Positions 41,216 through 50,982 of a stretch of DNA of 64,000 bases are shown piece by piece; the first letter of the stretch is position 1; every line of letters starts with the position of its first letter. The stretch is from the NCBI RefSeq assembly GCF_021216675.1, contig NZ_CP086120.1:682001-746000 (forward strand), in the 5' to 3' direction. A program made the translations under genes and the position numbers. The notes beneath the pieces were generated by a model. It made no database searches. It saw nothing but the letters and a program-made list of their open reading frames with translations, and was not told where the DNA came from. The stretch is from Streptomyces gobiensis (lineage in GTDB: Bacteria > Actinomycetota > Actinomycetes > Streptomycetales > Streptomycetaceae).

Positions 41216-42229
41216 TCACACCCTCACCAAACCGTCCGTAGAACCACCGAGCGCCAGATAGACATCCTCCAGGCTCGGCGTCGTCAGCGTGAAATCGTCG
41301 AGTGCCGTGAAGGCCGGACCGCCGGTGACCGTGGCAACGGCGGCGCGGGCGGCGTCCGGGGGCATCCGCAGCGTCCAGCGGCGGCCCGTCCTGGTGGCGG
41401 AGTCACGGAGGGCGGCGACTTCCGGGATGTGCAGTGGCGGCTGGTCGCGCCAGACGAGGTCGACTCGGACGTCCTCGCCGACCAGGGCCTTGAGCCCGGC
41501 CGGGGTGTCGCAGGCGATGACCCGGCCGTGGTCGAGTACGGCGACCCGGTCGAGGACGGTCTCGGCCTCGATGACGTTGTGGGTGACCAGGACAACGGTG
41601 GCTCCGCGCTCGGTACGGCGGCGGTCGATGGCCGCCCAGACATCGCGGCGGGCGACCGGGTCCATCCCCGTGGTCGGCTCGTCCAGCACCAGCAGGGGCC
41701 GCTCCCCCACCAGTGCGGCGGCCGCGCAGGCGAGGCGGCGCTGGCCGCCGGAGAGCTTCCTGAGGGGGCGGCCCGCTATCTTCGTCAGGCCCAGCTCGTC
41801 GAGGACCGCGTCGCGCTCCCGGCGTGCGGTGGCCGTGTCCAGACCGCGCAGCCGGGCCGTGGTCTCGGTGGCCAGGGAGACGGTCAGCTCATCGAGGGCG
41901 GTGGATTCCTGGCCCAGGTAGGCGAGCAGCCGCGCGGCCCGCTCGGGGTGCCGTACGAGATCGTGGCCAAGGACGTCGACCTGGCCGGAGTCGGGGCGCA
42001 GCAGCCCGGTCAGCTGCCGTACGAGGGTGGATTTCCCGGCGCCGTTCGGGCCGAGCAGACCGAAGATCTCGCCGCGTCGCACGGTCAGGCTGACCTTGTC
42101 GTTGGCCCGCACGGCGGGCGCGGCGGGCGCTCCGCGCCTGGCCCGCTGGGCCGGATATGTCTTCACCAGGTTACGTACGGCGCATACGGCCCCGTCGTTC
42201 ACCTCTGCCTGCTGTGCGCCCGTCTCCAC
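41216..42229 (-). CDS. ABC-2 transporter ATP-binding protein
   Basis: 337 aa. Walker A GLLGPNGAGKSTL (about residues 58-70), signature LSGGQRRLACAAAAL, Walker B PLLVLDEPTTGMDP, switch His in VTHNVIEAE; the C-terminal 100 residues are the extra domain of drug/lipid-type ABC-2 ATPases. GTG start at 42229 lies 27 bp past the NYN gene. Followed by a 57-bp diverged duplicate of its own 3' end before the permease. Confidence 0.93.
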   Translation of the reverse strand: METGAQQAEVNDGAVCAVRNLVKTYPAQRARRGAPAAPAVRANDKVSLTVRRGEIFGLLGPNGAGKSTLVRQLTGLLRPDSGQVDVLGHDLVRHPERAARLLAYLGQESTALDELTVSLATETTARLRGLDTATARRERDAVLDELGLTKIAGRPLRKLSGGQRRLACAAAALVGERPLLVLDEPTTGMDPVARRDVWAAIDRRRTERGATVVLVTHNVIEAETVLDRVAVLDHGRVIACDTPAGLKALVGEDVRVDLVWRDQPPLHIPEVAALRDSATRTGRRWTLRMPPDAARAAVATVTGGPAFTALDDFTLTTPSLEDVYLALGGSTDGLVRV

Positions 42230-42256
42230 GAGCTACGAGGGTACGCGCCCGCCGCA

Positions 42257-43483
42257 TTACTCCCCCGCCGGGGCGGGCTCCGTGGTCGTACGGGCGTCCA
42301 CCTCGCGCCAGAAGCCGGCCCGGATCGCATAGCGGTCGTGCTCGTCGATCTGGTCGTCCTTGTGCGCCAGCAGGCCAAAGCGGGCCGCGTAGCGCAGGAG
42401 CTCGCCATCGATCCGGTGCGGGATGCGGGGGTACTGGGTGGAGAGCTGCTGGAGCTGGCCCGGGGAGGCGAGCCGTTCGATCCAGCGGCGGGCGAAGACC
42501 TGGCCGACCTCGAAGGGATCGCCGCTGACCGTGGTGATGTCCTCTTCCCGGTCGGCCCAGCGCTGCTCGGCCGTGGTGAGCTGGGCCAGCATCGGCAGGG
42601 TGGCGACCTCCGGGGGTTCGCCGGGGGCGCCGCTGCCGCGCTCGACCCAGCCCTTGTCGGAGGACCAGCGCAGGGTGGCGTTGGTGGGTGGTGGGGCGTG
42701 GGCGGCGGCTGGGCGGCCGAGTCCGGCGAGGTCCTTCGGGGTGGGCACGCCTCCCTTGCCGCCGGAAGCGGGCTCCGTGCCCGTACCGCTCGGTGCGGAG
42801 GCCGGGCCCTCGACGGGGGCGGCTCCCCCGCCGTTCTTGGCCGGCGCGGCCGGTGGCTCGGGCAGCGGTGCGGAGAGGATGGCGGCAATCTCGGGGCGGG
42901 GCGCGGGCTGGGGGGCGCCGCAGATACCGGTGAGCTCCTTGGCCCGTACGGCCCGGGTGATCCAGGTACGGTCCAGCACCCGCCGCTCATCCGCCTCGGC
43001 CACCAGGTCCTCGGACTGGTTGTAGTCGCCATCGGCGGCCTGTACGGCCCACAGATGTACGGCGACGCCGTGCTCCTTGGCGGACATCAGCCCGGGCAGC
43101 AGATCTCCGTCGCCGGTGACCAGCACAATGTCCGAGCAGGCGCGGTTGCGGGCCAGCTCCGTCAGCTCGGCGTGCATGGCGGCGTCCACGCCCTTCTGCG
43201 CCCAGCGGCCATCGCTGCGGGTGAGCGCGCCCAGCCGCACGGTCACCCGGGGCATGACCCGCAGCCGCCGGTGCTCAGGCTGTGGCACCCGATCGGGCGC
43301 ACCGTCGAACCAGTAGATACGGAGCAGATCGCGACCGGTGTCCGACTCGGCCCGCTCGCGCAGCCCCTGGATCAGGACGGAGTGGTCAACGGTGATCCGG
43401 GATCGCGCGGGTTCCCCGGCCAAGAGACTCGCGGCGGCGCCCAGTAGATACCCGGCGTCCACCAGGACGACGCAGCGCTCCAC
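42257..43483 (-). CDS. NYN-domain nuclease-like protein
   Basis: 408 aa. The NYN (PIN-like) domain fills residues 1-150: acidic residues in VVLVDAGYLLG, QKGVDAAMHAEL and DIVLVTGDGDLLPGL fit the metal site of RNA-cleaving NYN enzymes. A Pro/Ala/Gly-rich linker (about 200-285) and a C-terminal helical domain with WxxxxEDITTV and LRYAARFGLLAHKDDQIDEHDRYAIRAGFWREVD follow. GTG at 43483 (VERCVVLVDAGY) preferred over ATG 43507. Divergent from the small gene at 43721. Confidence 0.88.
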   Translation of the reverse strand: MERCVVLVDAGYLLGAAASLLAGEPARSRITVDHSVLIQGLRERAESDTGRDLLRIYWFDGAPDRVPQPEHRRLRVMPRVTVRLGALTRSDGRWAQKGVDAAMHAELTELARNRACSDIVLVTGDGDLLPGLMSAKEHGVAVHLWAVQAADGDYNQSEDLVAEADERRVLDRTWITRAVRAKELTGICGAPQPAPRPEIAAILSAPLPEPPAAPAKNGGGAAPVEGPASAPSGTGTEPASGGKGGVPTPKDLAGLGRPAAAHAPPPTNATLRWSSDKGWVERGSGAPGEPPEVATLPMLAQLTTAEQRWADREEDITTVSGDPFEVGQVFARRWIERLASPGQLQQLSTQYPRIPHRIDGELLRYAARFGLLAHKDDQIDEHDRYAIRAGFWREVDARTTTEPAPAGE

Positions 43484-43720
43484 GGTCCACCCACTCTCGT
43501 CGAACAAGGACAGTTACAGCGTGTTTCCCACGAGTCTGCCCGACCGTACAAGGGTTATCAGCCCGAACTCGATCTTCGGCGTGGCGAATCCACCTTTCCG
43601 TGCTGCGCACCACCGCTCTGCCCCGCGACTACAAAGGGTAATTGCCCGAAATGCGAAGAGTATGAATGCGTGCGAATCTGATCGCGGTCAAAGTCCCCAG
43701 GACCCCCAGGAGGTCACCCC

Positions 43721-43885
43721 ATGGCCAAGAACAAGAACCGCAACAGCAATCGTCCGCCGCAGGAACCCGCGGAGCGGACCCAGGATCAGCTGAGAGACAC
43801 CGAGCAGCCGGGCCAGCCACCGCAACAGGGGCCCAGCCCCAAGATGGAGCGCAAGCATCAGTCGAAAAGATTCGGTCATAATTGA
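43721..43885 (+). CDS. 54-aa hydrophilic protein, Streptomyces-type
   Basis: Starts MAKNKNRNSNR and ends RKHQSKRFGHN; rich in Gln, Pro, Asn, Lys, with no hydrophobic core, so probably disordered or nucleic-acid-binding. The ATG has an excellent AGGAGG ribosome site, and a perfect terminator follows 41 bp after the stop. Small proteins with a KRFGHN ending are, as far as I recall, common in Streptomyces; function unknown. Confidence 0.8.
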   Translation: MAKNKNRNSNRPPQEPAERTQDQLRDTEQPGQPPQQGPSPKMERKHQSKRFGHN

Positions 43886-43925
43886 CCCTTCCACCAGAAC
43901 AGATGAGACATGATGAGCTCATAAA

Positions 43926-43953
43926 TGAGGGCGCCCCGCTTGGGGCGCCCTCA
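43926..43953. terminator. Bidirectional terminator, small gene and dnaE
   Basis: Perfect 12-bp stem (43926-43937 with 43942-43953, loop GCTT). Lies between the convergent stops at 43885 and 43971. Confidence 0.85.
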
Positions 43954-43970
43954 TCTCGCAATCTGGCTCA

Positions 43971-46900
43971 CTACCCCGTCAGGCAGGCGGGGCCGAGCAG
44001 TTCCTTCAGATCACCGAAGAGCGCTGGGTCGGCGTTGACCCGGTGCCGGTCGAGCCGCAGGACGGTTGTTCTACGGCTTCCCTGAAGCCTGACCCGCACT
44101 TCGGTCGCCCCACGGTGGTGGGTGAGCACCTCACCCAGCTTCTCCACCAGCGGCGGTGTGATCTTTACCGACGGGATGGTAATCGTCACCGGTGCGTTGG
44201 CCGAGGCCTCGCTGAGATCAGGGATCATCAGCTCCATCGCCACCAGCCGGGGCACATCCTCGCGCTTGTCGAGCCGCCCCTTGACGAAGACGACCGCGTC
44301 CTCGACCAGCTGAGTCGAGACGAGTTGATAGGTCGCCGGGAAGAACATGCAGTCGATGGAACCCGCCAGGTCCTCGACCGTGGCGATCGCCCATGCGTTG
44401 CCCTGTTTGGTCATCTTCCGCTGGAGCCCGGAGATGATCCCCCCAATGGTGACGATCGAGCCATCGGAGTAGTCCCCGCCCGTCAGCTGGGAGATCGCCG
44501 CGTCCGCCTTTTCATTCAGCACATGCTCAATGCCGAAGAGCGGATGGTCGGAGACATAGAGGCCGAGCATCTCCCGCTCCTGGGCCAGCAGATAGGTCTT
44601 CTCCCACTCGATGTCGGAGAATTCCACATCGAGGCCGAAGCCGGGCCCATCGTTCCCGTCGTCGCCGCCCAGGTCACCGAAGAGGTCGAACTGCCCCTCG
44701 GCCTCTTTCCGCTTGACCTGCACCACATTGTCAATCATCGGCTCAAACTGCGCGGTCAGGCCCTTGCGGGTGTGGCCCAACGCGTCGAAGGCCCCGGCCT
44801 TGATCAGCGATTCGATGGTGCGCTTATTGCAGACAACGGCCTCGACCTTGTCGAGGAAGTCAGGGAAGGAACTGTACTTGCCCTTCGCCTTACGGCTCTT
44901 GACAATCGAGTCCACCACATTCTGGCCGACATTACGCACGGCGGTCAGACCGAAGACGATGGTGTCGTCACCACGCGGGGTGAAGTTGGCGTCGGACTCA
45001 TTGACATCCGGCGGGAGCACCTTGATGCCCATCTTGCGGCACTCATTGAGGTAGACCGCCGACTTGTCCTTGTCATCACGGACGGAGGTGAGCAGCGCCG
45101 ACATGTACTCAGCCGGGTAGTTGGCCTTGAGATAGGCGGTCCAGTAGGTGACCAGTCCATACGCCGAGGAGTGCGCCTTGTTGAAGGCGTATCCGGCGAA
45201 GGGGACCAGCACATCCCATACCGCCTGGATGGCTTCGTCGGAGTAGTTCCGCTCCCGCATGCCCTGCTGGAAGTTGACGAACTCCTTGTCAAGGACCTCC
45301 TGCTTCTTCTTGCCCATGGCCCGGCGCAGCAGGTCGGCCTGACCCAGTGTGTACCCGGCGAGCACCTGGGCGGCCTTCTGTACCTGCTCCTGGTACACGA
45401 TGAGGCCATGGGTGATGTCGAGGACTTCCTTGAGCGGCTCCTCGAGCTCCGGGTGGATCGGGGTGATCTCCTGCTGGCCGTTCTTGCGCAGCGCGTAGTT
45501 GATGTGCGAGTTCATGCCCATCGGGCCGGGCCGGTAGAGGGCCGAAACCGCGGAAATGTCCTCGAAGTTGTCGGGCTTCATCATGCGCAGCAGGGAGCGC
45601 ATCGGCCCGCCGTCGAACTGGAAGACGCCCAGGGTGTCTCCACGCTGCAGCAGCTCGAAGGTCTTGGGGTCGTCGAGCGGCAGATCGAGCAGCGAGATCT
45701 CGGTGCCCTTGTTCTTCTGGATGGCCTTGACCGCGTCATCCATGATGGTGAGGTTGCGCAGGCCCAGGAAGTCCATCTTCAGCAGGCCGAGCGCCTCACA
45801 GCTCGGATAGTCCCACTGGGTGACCACGACGCCGTCGTTCTTCGGTGAGAAAACCGGCACATGGTCGATCAGCGGCTCGCTGGACATGATCACGCCTGCG
45901 GCGTGCACGCCCATCTGCCGGACCAGGCCCTCGATGCCCCGGGCGGCGTCGATGACCTTGGTGACATCGGGCTCGTTCTCATACATCGACCGGATCTCGC
46001 CCGCCTCGCTGTAGCGCGGGTGATCCTTGTCGGTAATACCGGAGAGCGGAATGCCCTTGCCGAGGACATCGGCGGGCATCGCCTTGGTGATCCGGTCGCC
46101 GACCGCATAGGGATAGCCCAGCACCCGGGCCGAGTCCTTGATCGCGTTCTTTGCCTTGATGGTGCCGTATGTACCGATCATGGCGACCTTGTCGGCGCCG
46201 TATTTATCGGTGACATACCGGATCACCTCACCGCGCCTGCGCTCGTCGAAGTCGATGTCGACATCGGGCATGGTGACGCGCTCGGGGTTCAGGAACCGCT
46301 CAAAGATCAGCCCGTGGTCGATCGGGTCGAGGTCGGTGATACCCATGGCGTACGCGACGATCGAGCCCGCCGCGGAGCCACGGCCCGGCCCCACCGCGAT
46401 GCCGTTGTTCTTGGCCCACATGATGAAGTCGGCGACCACCAGGAAGTAGCCGGGGAACCCCATCTCGATGATGATGCCCATCTCATAGGCGGCCTGCCGC
46501 TGCCGGTCCTCCGGGACACCGTTCGGATAGCGGCGCGCCATGCCCCGCCGGACCTCCTCCTGGAACCAGGTCACCTCGTCATACCCGTCGGGCACATCGA
46601 AGCGCGGCATCAGGTTGCGGGTCTCGAACATTCCGGCCGCATCGACCCGGTCGGCGATCAGCCGCTGGGTGTTGAGGCAGCCCTCCTGCCAGGCGTCGGA
46701 GTTGTCGATGGCGTACATCTCGGCGGCAGACTTCAGGTAGTAACCCGAGCCATCGAACTTGAACCGGTCGGGGTCGGAGAGATTGCTGCCGGTCTGGATG
46801 CACAGCAGGGTGTCGTGGGCCTGCGACTCATGCTCATAGGTGTAGTGCGAGTCATTGGTGACCACGAAGGGGGCGCCGATCTTTCTGGCGATCTCCTCCA

Positions 46901-47513
46901 GACCGGCGCGGGCCCGCCGGTCGATATCAATGCCGTGGTCCATCAGCTCAACAAAGAAGTTCTCCTTGCCGAAGATGTCCTGGTACTCACCCGCGGCCTG
47001 CACCGCCTCGTCCATCAGCCCCAGACGGATCTTGGTGGAGACCTCACCGGACGGGCAGCCGGTGGTGGCCATCATCCCCTCCGCGTACTCCGCCAGCAGC
47101 TCCCGGTCCATGCGCGGCTTACGGAAGAAACCCTCCAGGCTGGCCCGGGACTGCGCACGGAAGAGGTTGTGCAGCCCCTCCCGGTTCCGGGCCCACATCG
47201 TCATATGGGTATAGGCGCCATTACCGGAGACATCGTCCCGCTTCTGGTGCGGCGCTCCCCACTTCACCGGCCGGTTGTAGCGGCGCGACTCGGGGGCGAG
47301 ATACGCCTCGATACCCATCACCGGGGTGACACCGGCGTCCTTCGCCTGATGGAAGAAGTCGTACGCCCCGTGCAGATTGCCATGATCGGTCATGGCGATA
47401 TGCGACATATCCATCTCCTGGCATGCCTTGAACATGTCCTTGAGACGGGCCGCACCGTCCAGCAGCGAGTACTGAGTGTGCACATGCAGATGCGTGAACG
47501 GCTTGTCGGTCAC
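43971..47513 (-). CDS. dnaE: DNA polymerase III alpha subunit (DnaE1)
   Basis: 1180-aa replicative polymerase. PHP domain at the start (HLHVHTQYSLLDGA, MTDHGNLHGAY) with metal ligands; catalytic Asp in PDVDIDFDERRR and second in the palm near GPGRGSAAGSIVAYA; thumb/fingers motifs MGVHAAGVIMSS, LYRPGPMGMNSH; OB domain near IVTIGGIISGLQRKMTKQGN. GTG 47513 chosen since GGAGG lies 11 bp upstream, while an in-frame GTG at 47525 overlaps that site. Divergent from the 47648 gene. Confidence 0.97.
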   Translation of the reverse strand: MTDKPFTHLHVHTQYSLLDGAARLKDMFKACQEMDMSHIAMTDHGNLHGAYDFFHQAKDAGVTPVMGIEAYLAPESRRYNRPVKWGAPHQKRDDVSGNGAYTHMTMWARNREGLHNLFRAQSRASLEGFFRKPRMDRELLAEYAEGMMATTGCPSGEVSTKIRLGLMDEAVQAAGEYQDIFGKENFFVELMDHGIDIDRRARAGLEEIARKIGAPFVVTNDSHYTYEHESQAHDTLLCIQTGSNLSDPDRFKFDGSGYYLKSAAEMYAIDNSDAWQEGCLNTQRLIADRVDAAGMFETRNLMPRFDVPDGYDEVTWFQEEVRRGMARRYPNGVPEDRQRQAAYEMGIIIEMGFPGYFLVVADFIMWAKNNGIAVGPGRGSAAGSIVAYAMGITDLDPIDHGLIFERFLNPERVTMPDVDIDFDERRRGEVIRYVTDKYGADKVAMIGTYGTIKAKNAIKDSARVLGYPYAVGDRITKAMPADVLGKGIPLSGITDKDHPRYSEAGEIRSMYENEPDVTKVIDAARGIEGLVRQMGVHAAGVIMSSEPLIDHVPVFSPKNDGVVVTQWDYPSCEALGLLKMDFLGLRNLTIMDDAVKAIQKNKGTEISLLDLPLDDPKTFELLQRGDTLGVFQFDGGPMRSLLRMMKPDNFEDISAVSALYRPGPMGMNSHINYALRKNGQQEITPIHPELEEPLKEVLDITHGLIVYQEQVQKAAQVLAGYTLGQADLLRRAMGKKKQEVLDKEFVNFQQGMRERNYSDEAIQAVWDVLVPFAGYAFNKAHSSAYGLVTYWTAYLKANYPAEYMSALLTSVRDDKDKSAVYLNECRKMGIKVLPPDVNESDANFTPRGDDTIVFGLTAVRNVGQNVVDSIVKSRKAKGKYSSFPDFLDKVEAVVCNKRTIESLIKAGAFDALGHTRKGLTAQFEPMIDNVVQVKRKEAEGQFDLFGDLGGDDGNDGPGFGLDVEFSDIEWEKTYLLAQEREMLGLYVSDHPLFGIEHVLNEKADAAISQLTGGDYSDGSIVTIGGIISGLQRKMTKQGNAWAIATVEDLAGSIDCMFFPATYQLVSTQLVEDAVVFVKGRLDKREDVPRLVAMELMIPDLSEASANAPVTITIPSVKITPPLVEKLGEVLTHHRGATEVRVRLQGSRRTTVLRLDRHRVNADPALFGDLKELLGPACLTG

Positions 47514-47647
47514 GGCGTGAGCCACCTCCGGCGCGAGTCTTCTGGGGCAGCTGGGAGTCTACGGCGGAGCACCGACAGCGCGGGCGAGGACGGCTCCGGC
47601 CATCCCTTCACCTGACGCTTATCTCCGGCCATGGCACACTCGGCCCG

Positions 47648-48325
47648 ATGGGCATCACAGGGACAGGCATCCGGGCGACACGCGCCGCGGTCTTCACCGC
47701 GGTGTGCGTCACGCTGTCCGCGGGCGCCCATGTACTGCTCTCCGCTGCACCGGTGCCGCTGGTGCCGCTGCTCGCGGTGAGCGGCGCGATCTTTGTGCTG
47801 GCCTTCGCGCTGGCCGGACGGGAGCGCCGCTTCTGGCATATCGCCGCCCTGCTGGTGCCACTGGAGCTGGCCGCCGACACAATTTTCACCACCGGCCAGC
47901 AGGCCTGCTACGGCACCGCCGGCGGCCCAGTGACCGGACCACTGCGCTCGATGGGCTTCAACCTCATCTGCGCGGGCGGCGACTTCGGCACCCCCCTGGC
48001 CCGGATGGCCAGTGGCACTCCCGCCCCACCACTCACCCACCCCGGCGCCCCCTGGCTGCTGCTGGCAGCCCATATCGCCGTCGGACTGGCCGCCGCCGCG
48101 TGGCTGCGGGACGGTGAAGCCTCGCTCGCCCGGCTGCTGCGCGCGGCCGCCGCCGCGGGCTTCCGGCCCCTGCTGCTGGCGATCACGGCCCTGTGCCCCA
48201 CCCCGCTGCCCCGGCCCGTAGCCGAACGCGCCGGCCACCGCCCGTATACCCCGCGGGCGCTTCCGCAGCTCACCCACTCCGTCGTACGACGCGGACCCCC
48301 GTGCCCGGCCATACCGGCCATCTGA
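47648..48325 (+). CDS. Membrane protein upstream of DsbA-like gene
   Basis: 225 aa, four predicted helices (about 10-30, 37-58, 65-85, 137-157) and a Pro/Arg-rich cytosolic tail. Cysteines lie in the loops TGQQACYGTAG and MGFNLICAGGDFG, outside the membrane, which could exchange electrons with the CPVC protein encoded 39 bp downstream; that is inference. I do not recognise the family. Confidence 0.7.
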   Translation: MGITGTGIRATRAAVFTAVCVTLSAGAHVLLSAAPVPLVPLLAVSGAIFVLAFALAGRERRFWHIAALLVPLELAADTIFTTGQQACYGTAGGPVTGPLRSMGFNLICAGGDFGTPLARMASGTPAPPLTHPGAPWLLLAAHIAVGLAAAAWLRDGEASLARLLRAAAAAGFRPLLLAITALCPTPLPRPVAERAGHRPYTPRALPQLTHSVVRRGPPCPAIPAI

Positions 48326-48364
48326 GCACACGCGTCCCTACGTACACACGGAGAATTCACGACC

Positions 48365-49225
48365 ATGAGCAAGCGCAACAGCCAGGAAGCGAAGAGGGCG
48401 GCCCGCGAGCGGCTGCGGATCGAGCGGGAGAAGCAGGCGAAGAAGGACAAGCTGCGCCGTCAGCTGGGTGTCGGCGCCGCGGTCGTCGCCGTCCTCGCGA
48501 TCGCAGCGGGCATCGGCGTCGCGGTCACCAAGATCGGCAGCGGCGATGACGGGGACTGGTCCGACGCGAAGAAGGTCGCCGAGGGCGCGAACAGCGCCGG
48601 GCGTTACGCCTCCTACAAGACCCCGGACGACACGGCGGGCAAGCACGGCACCAACGTCGTCATCGGCGACAAGGACGCCAAGAACACCCTTACGGTCTAT
48701 GAGGACATGCGCTGTCCGGTCTGTTCCGCTTTCGAGCAGGCCAATGGTGAAACCATGACCAAGGATCTCGAGGACGGCAAGTACAACGTCGAGTTCGTCT
48801 TCGGTACCTTCCTCGACAACGCCAGGGGGATCGAGGGCACCGGCTCCAGGAACGCGCTCAGCGCGCTGGGCGCCGCACTGAACGTCAGCCCCGAGGCCTT
48901 CATGGAGTACAAGAAGGTGCTGTTCTCCGCGGACGTCCACCCGGAAGAGAACAAAGACGAGTTCGCCAAGGATGACCGTCTCATTGAGCTCGCTCAGGAC
49001 GTCAAAGCGCTGAAGGGCAACAAGAAGTTCAAGGCCGCTGTCACCAACGGCACCTTTGACCCGTGGGCGGTGAAGATGTCCGCGAAGTTCCAGGACACGA
49101 AGGACGTCACCGGCACCCCGACCCTCAAGCTCAACGGCGAACGGATCGGGATCGGCGCCAAGCTCAACGCTCCCATGGACCCCGGCCAGTACAGCCAGCT
49201 GCTCAAGGAGAAGCTCAAGAAGTAG
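48365..49225 (+). CDS. DsbA-like thioredoxin-fold protein with CPVC site
   Basis: 286 aa: charged N-terminus (KRNSQEAKRAARERLRIERE), membrane helix at about 35-56, then a DsbA-type domain with active site CPVC (Cys117, Cys120) in EDMRCPVCSAFEQ and cis-Pro region VTGTPTLKLNG. Same design as the CPAC protein at 14718. Followed by a perfect 18-bp inverted repeat and phoD. Confidence 0.9.
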   Translation: MSKRNSQEAKRAARERLRIEREKQAKKDKLRRQLGVGAAVVAVLAIAAGIGVAVTKIGSGDDGDWSDAKKVAEGANSAGRYASYKTPDDTAGKHGTNVVIGDKDAKNTLTVYEDMRCPVCSAFEQANGETMTKDLEDGKYNVEFVFGTFLDNARGIEGTGSRNALSALGAALNVSPEAFMEYKKVLFSADVHPEENKDEFAKDDRLIELAQDVKALKGNKKFKAAVTNGTFDPWAVKMSAKFQDTKDVTGTPTLKLNGERIGIGAKLNAPMDPGQYSQLLKEKLKK

Positions 49226-49241
49226 AGACGGCGCGGCATAC

Positions 49242-49294
49242 GTACGCGCGACGGACAGGTGAACTCATCGCACAAGCCTGTCCGTCGCGCGTAC
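49242..49294 (+). terminator. Perfect 18-bp inverted repeat between dsbA-like gene and phoD
   Basis: Stem 49242-49259 with 49277-49294, loop of 17 bases. It starts 16 bp after the DsbA-like stop and likely ends that transcript. The loop side carries GGTGAAC (49258-49264), the reverse of GTTCACC, the half-site of Streptomyces PHO boxes. Confidence 0.65.
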
Positions 49295-49301
49295 CGGCAC
49301 G

Positions 49302-49307
49302 TAACAT
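49302..49307 (+). promoter_or_regulatory. Candidate -10 of phoD (leaderless)
   Basis: TAACAT fits TAnnnT, nine bases before GTG 49316 with no ribosome site between, implying transcription starts at or near the start codon. No good -35 is seen at 49279-49284, as expected if PhoP activates. Confidence 0.35.
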
Positions 49308-49315
49308 CAGCGCCC

Positions 49316-50977
49316 GTGACGCATACCAACCCCACTCCTCAGGCCCGCCACGCCCGTAAACCCAAGCGCCGTACGGTGATTACGGCCGCTGCCACCACCG
49401 CCGTACTGACACCCGTGGCCGTCGCCTACAGTGCGAACGCCTCCGAGGACGGCCCCGCCTTCCTGCACGGTGTCGCCTCCGGCGATCCGCTGCCCGACGG
49501 AATCCTGCTGTGGACCAGGGTCACTCCGGAACCGGACGCGGTGCCCGGTTCCGGCAAGGGGCGATCGGTGAAGGTCCGTTGGGAAGTGTCCGAAGACAGG
49601 GACTTCCGCAAGGTCGCCTCCCGTGGCACCGTCACCGCCGAGGCCGCCGGCGACCACACCGTCAAGGCCGATGTCCGCGGGCTGCGCCCGGCCACCGGCT
49701 ACTTCTACCGGTTCACCGCCGACGGCACCCACTCCCCCGTGGGCCGCACCCGCACCGCACCCGCGGAGGGCGCCGCCGCCGACAACCTCCGCTTCGGCGT
49801 GGTGTCCTGCTCCAACTGGGAAGCCGGACACTTCTCCGCCTACCGCCATCTCGCCGGGCGCACCGACCTGCACGCCGTGCTGCACCTGGGCGACTACATC
49901 TACGAGTACCCGGTCGGCGGGTACGGCTCCCGGGGCAAGGTCATACGCCCGCACACACCCGAGCATGAGACCTTGACCCTCGCCGACTACCGCGCCCGCA
50001 ACGCCCAGTACAAGAGCGACCCTGACTCCCAGCGGATGCACGCCGCCCACCCGCTGATCGCCATCTGGGACGACCACGAGATAGCCAACGACTGGTGGAA
50101 GGAGGGCGCCGAGAACCACACCCCAGGCGAGGAGGGCGCGTGGGCGGACCGGATGCGGGTCGCCAAGCAGGCGTACTTCGAGTGGATGCCGGTGCGCCCC
50201 TCCATCGAGGGCACCACCTACCGCAGACTGCGCTTCGGCACCCTTGCCGATCTGCATCTGCTCGATCTGCGTTCCTTCCGCGATCAGCAGGTGATGCCCG
50301 GCAAGGGGGACATCGACTCTCCCAACCGTACGCTCACCGGTCATGCCCAGCTCGACTGGCTGAAGGCCGGGCTGTCCGCGTCACAGGCGAAGTGGCGGCT
50401 CGTCGGCACCTCGGTGATGATCTCCCCCATGGCCTTTGGGTCGCTGCCCGCCTATCTGCTGCGGCCCATAGCGAAGCTTCTCGGCCTGCCCGAGCAGGGC
50501 CTGGCCATCAACACCGACCAGTGGGACGGCTACACCCACGACCGCCGTGAGCTGCTCTCCCATCTACGGTCACGGGGTATCGACAACACCGTGTTCCTCA
50601 CCGGTGACATCCATATGTCCTGGGCCAACGATGTGCCCATCGAGGCGGCGACCTACCCCGCGTCGCCGACCGCCGCGACCGAGTTCGTCATCACCTCGGT
50701 GACGTCCGACAATGTCGACGACATCCTGAACGCCCCGCCGGGCTCCATCACCCCGGTCGCCGCCCCTGCGATCCGGGCCGCCAACCGCCATGCCAAATGG
50801 GTCGATACAGATGCCCATGGCTATGGTGTGCTCGATATCACCACCGAGCGGGCGCAGATGGACTTCTACGCCATCTCCGACAAGACCAAGGCCGAGGCGA
50901 CGTCAAAGCATTCCCGGTCCTACCGCACACTTTCGGGAACACAGCGCGTGGAGCGTGCGGAGCAGCCCGTACTCTGA
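49316..50977 (+). CDS. phoD: Alkaline phosphatase PhoD
   Basis: 553-aa secreted phosphodiesterase/alkaline phosphatase. Tat signal: [16 protein letters not shown] then AYSANA. PhoD N-terminal domain ([21 protein letters not shown]), then metallophosphatase motifs [43 protein letters not shown] and [10 protein letters not shown] with Fe/Ca ligands. In S. coelicolor phoD is a PhoP-controlled phosphate-starvation gene. GTG 49316 chosen from the position of the -10 and family start. Confidence 0.95.
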   Translation: MTHTNPTPQARHARKPKRRTVITAAATTAVLTPVAVAYSANASEDGPAFLHGVASGDPLPDGILLWTRVTPEPDAVPGSGKGRSVKVRWEVSEDRDFRKVASRGTVTAEAAGDHTVKADVRGLRPATGYFYRFTADGTHSPVGRTRTAPAEGAAADNLRFGVVSCSNWEAGHFSAYRHLAGRTDLHAVLHLGDYIYEYPVGGYGSRGKVIRPHTPEHETLTLADYRARNAQYKSDPDSQRMHAAHPLIAIWDDHEIANDWWKEGAENHTPGEEGAWADRMRVAKQAYFEWMPVRPSIEGTTYRRLRFGTLADLHLLDLRSFRDQQVMPGKGDIDSPNRTLTGHAQLDWLKAGLSASQAKWRLVGTSVMISPMAFGSLPAYLLRPIAKLLGLPEQGLAINTDQWDGYTHDRRELLSHLRSRGIDNTVFLTGDIHMSWANDVPIEAATYPASPTAATEFVITSVTSDNVDDILNAPPGSITPVAAPAIRAANRHAKWVDTDAHGYGVLDITTERAQMDFYAISDKTKAEATSKHSRSYRTLSGTQRVERAEQPVL

Positions 50978-50982
50978 TCTCC

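Noticed and set aside
44043..47615. 600-aa-class plus-strand readings opposite dnaE
   Set aside because: Antisense shadows of dnaE.
49250..49290. Full PHO box upstream of phoD
   Set aside because: Only one exact GTTCACC half-site is seen, not the tandem 11-bp repeats needed for a firm call.
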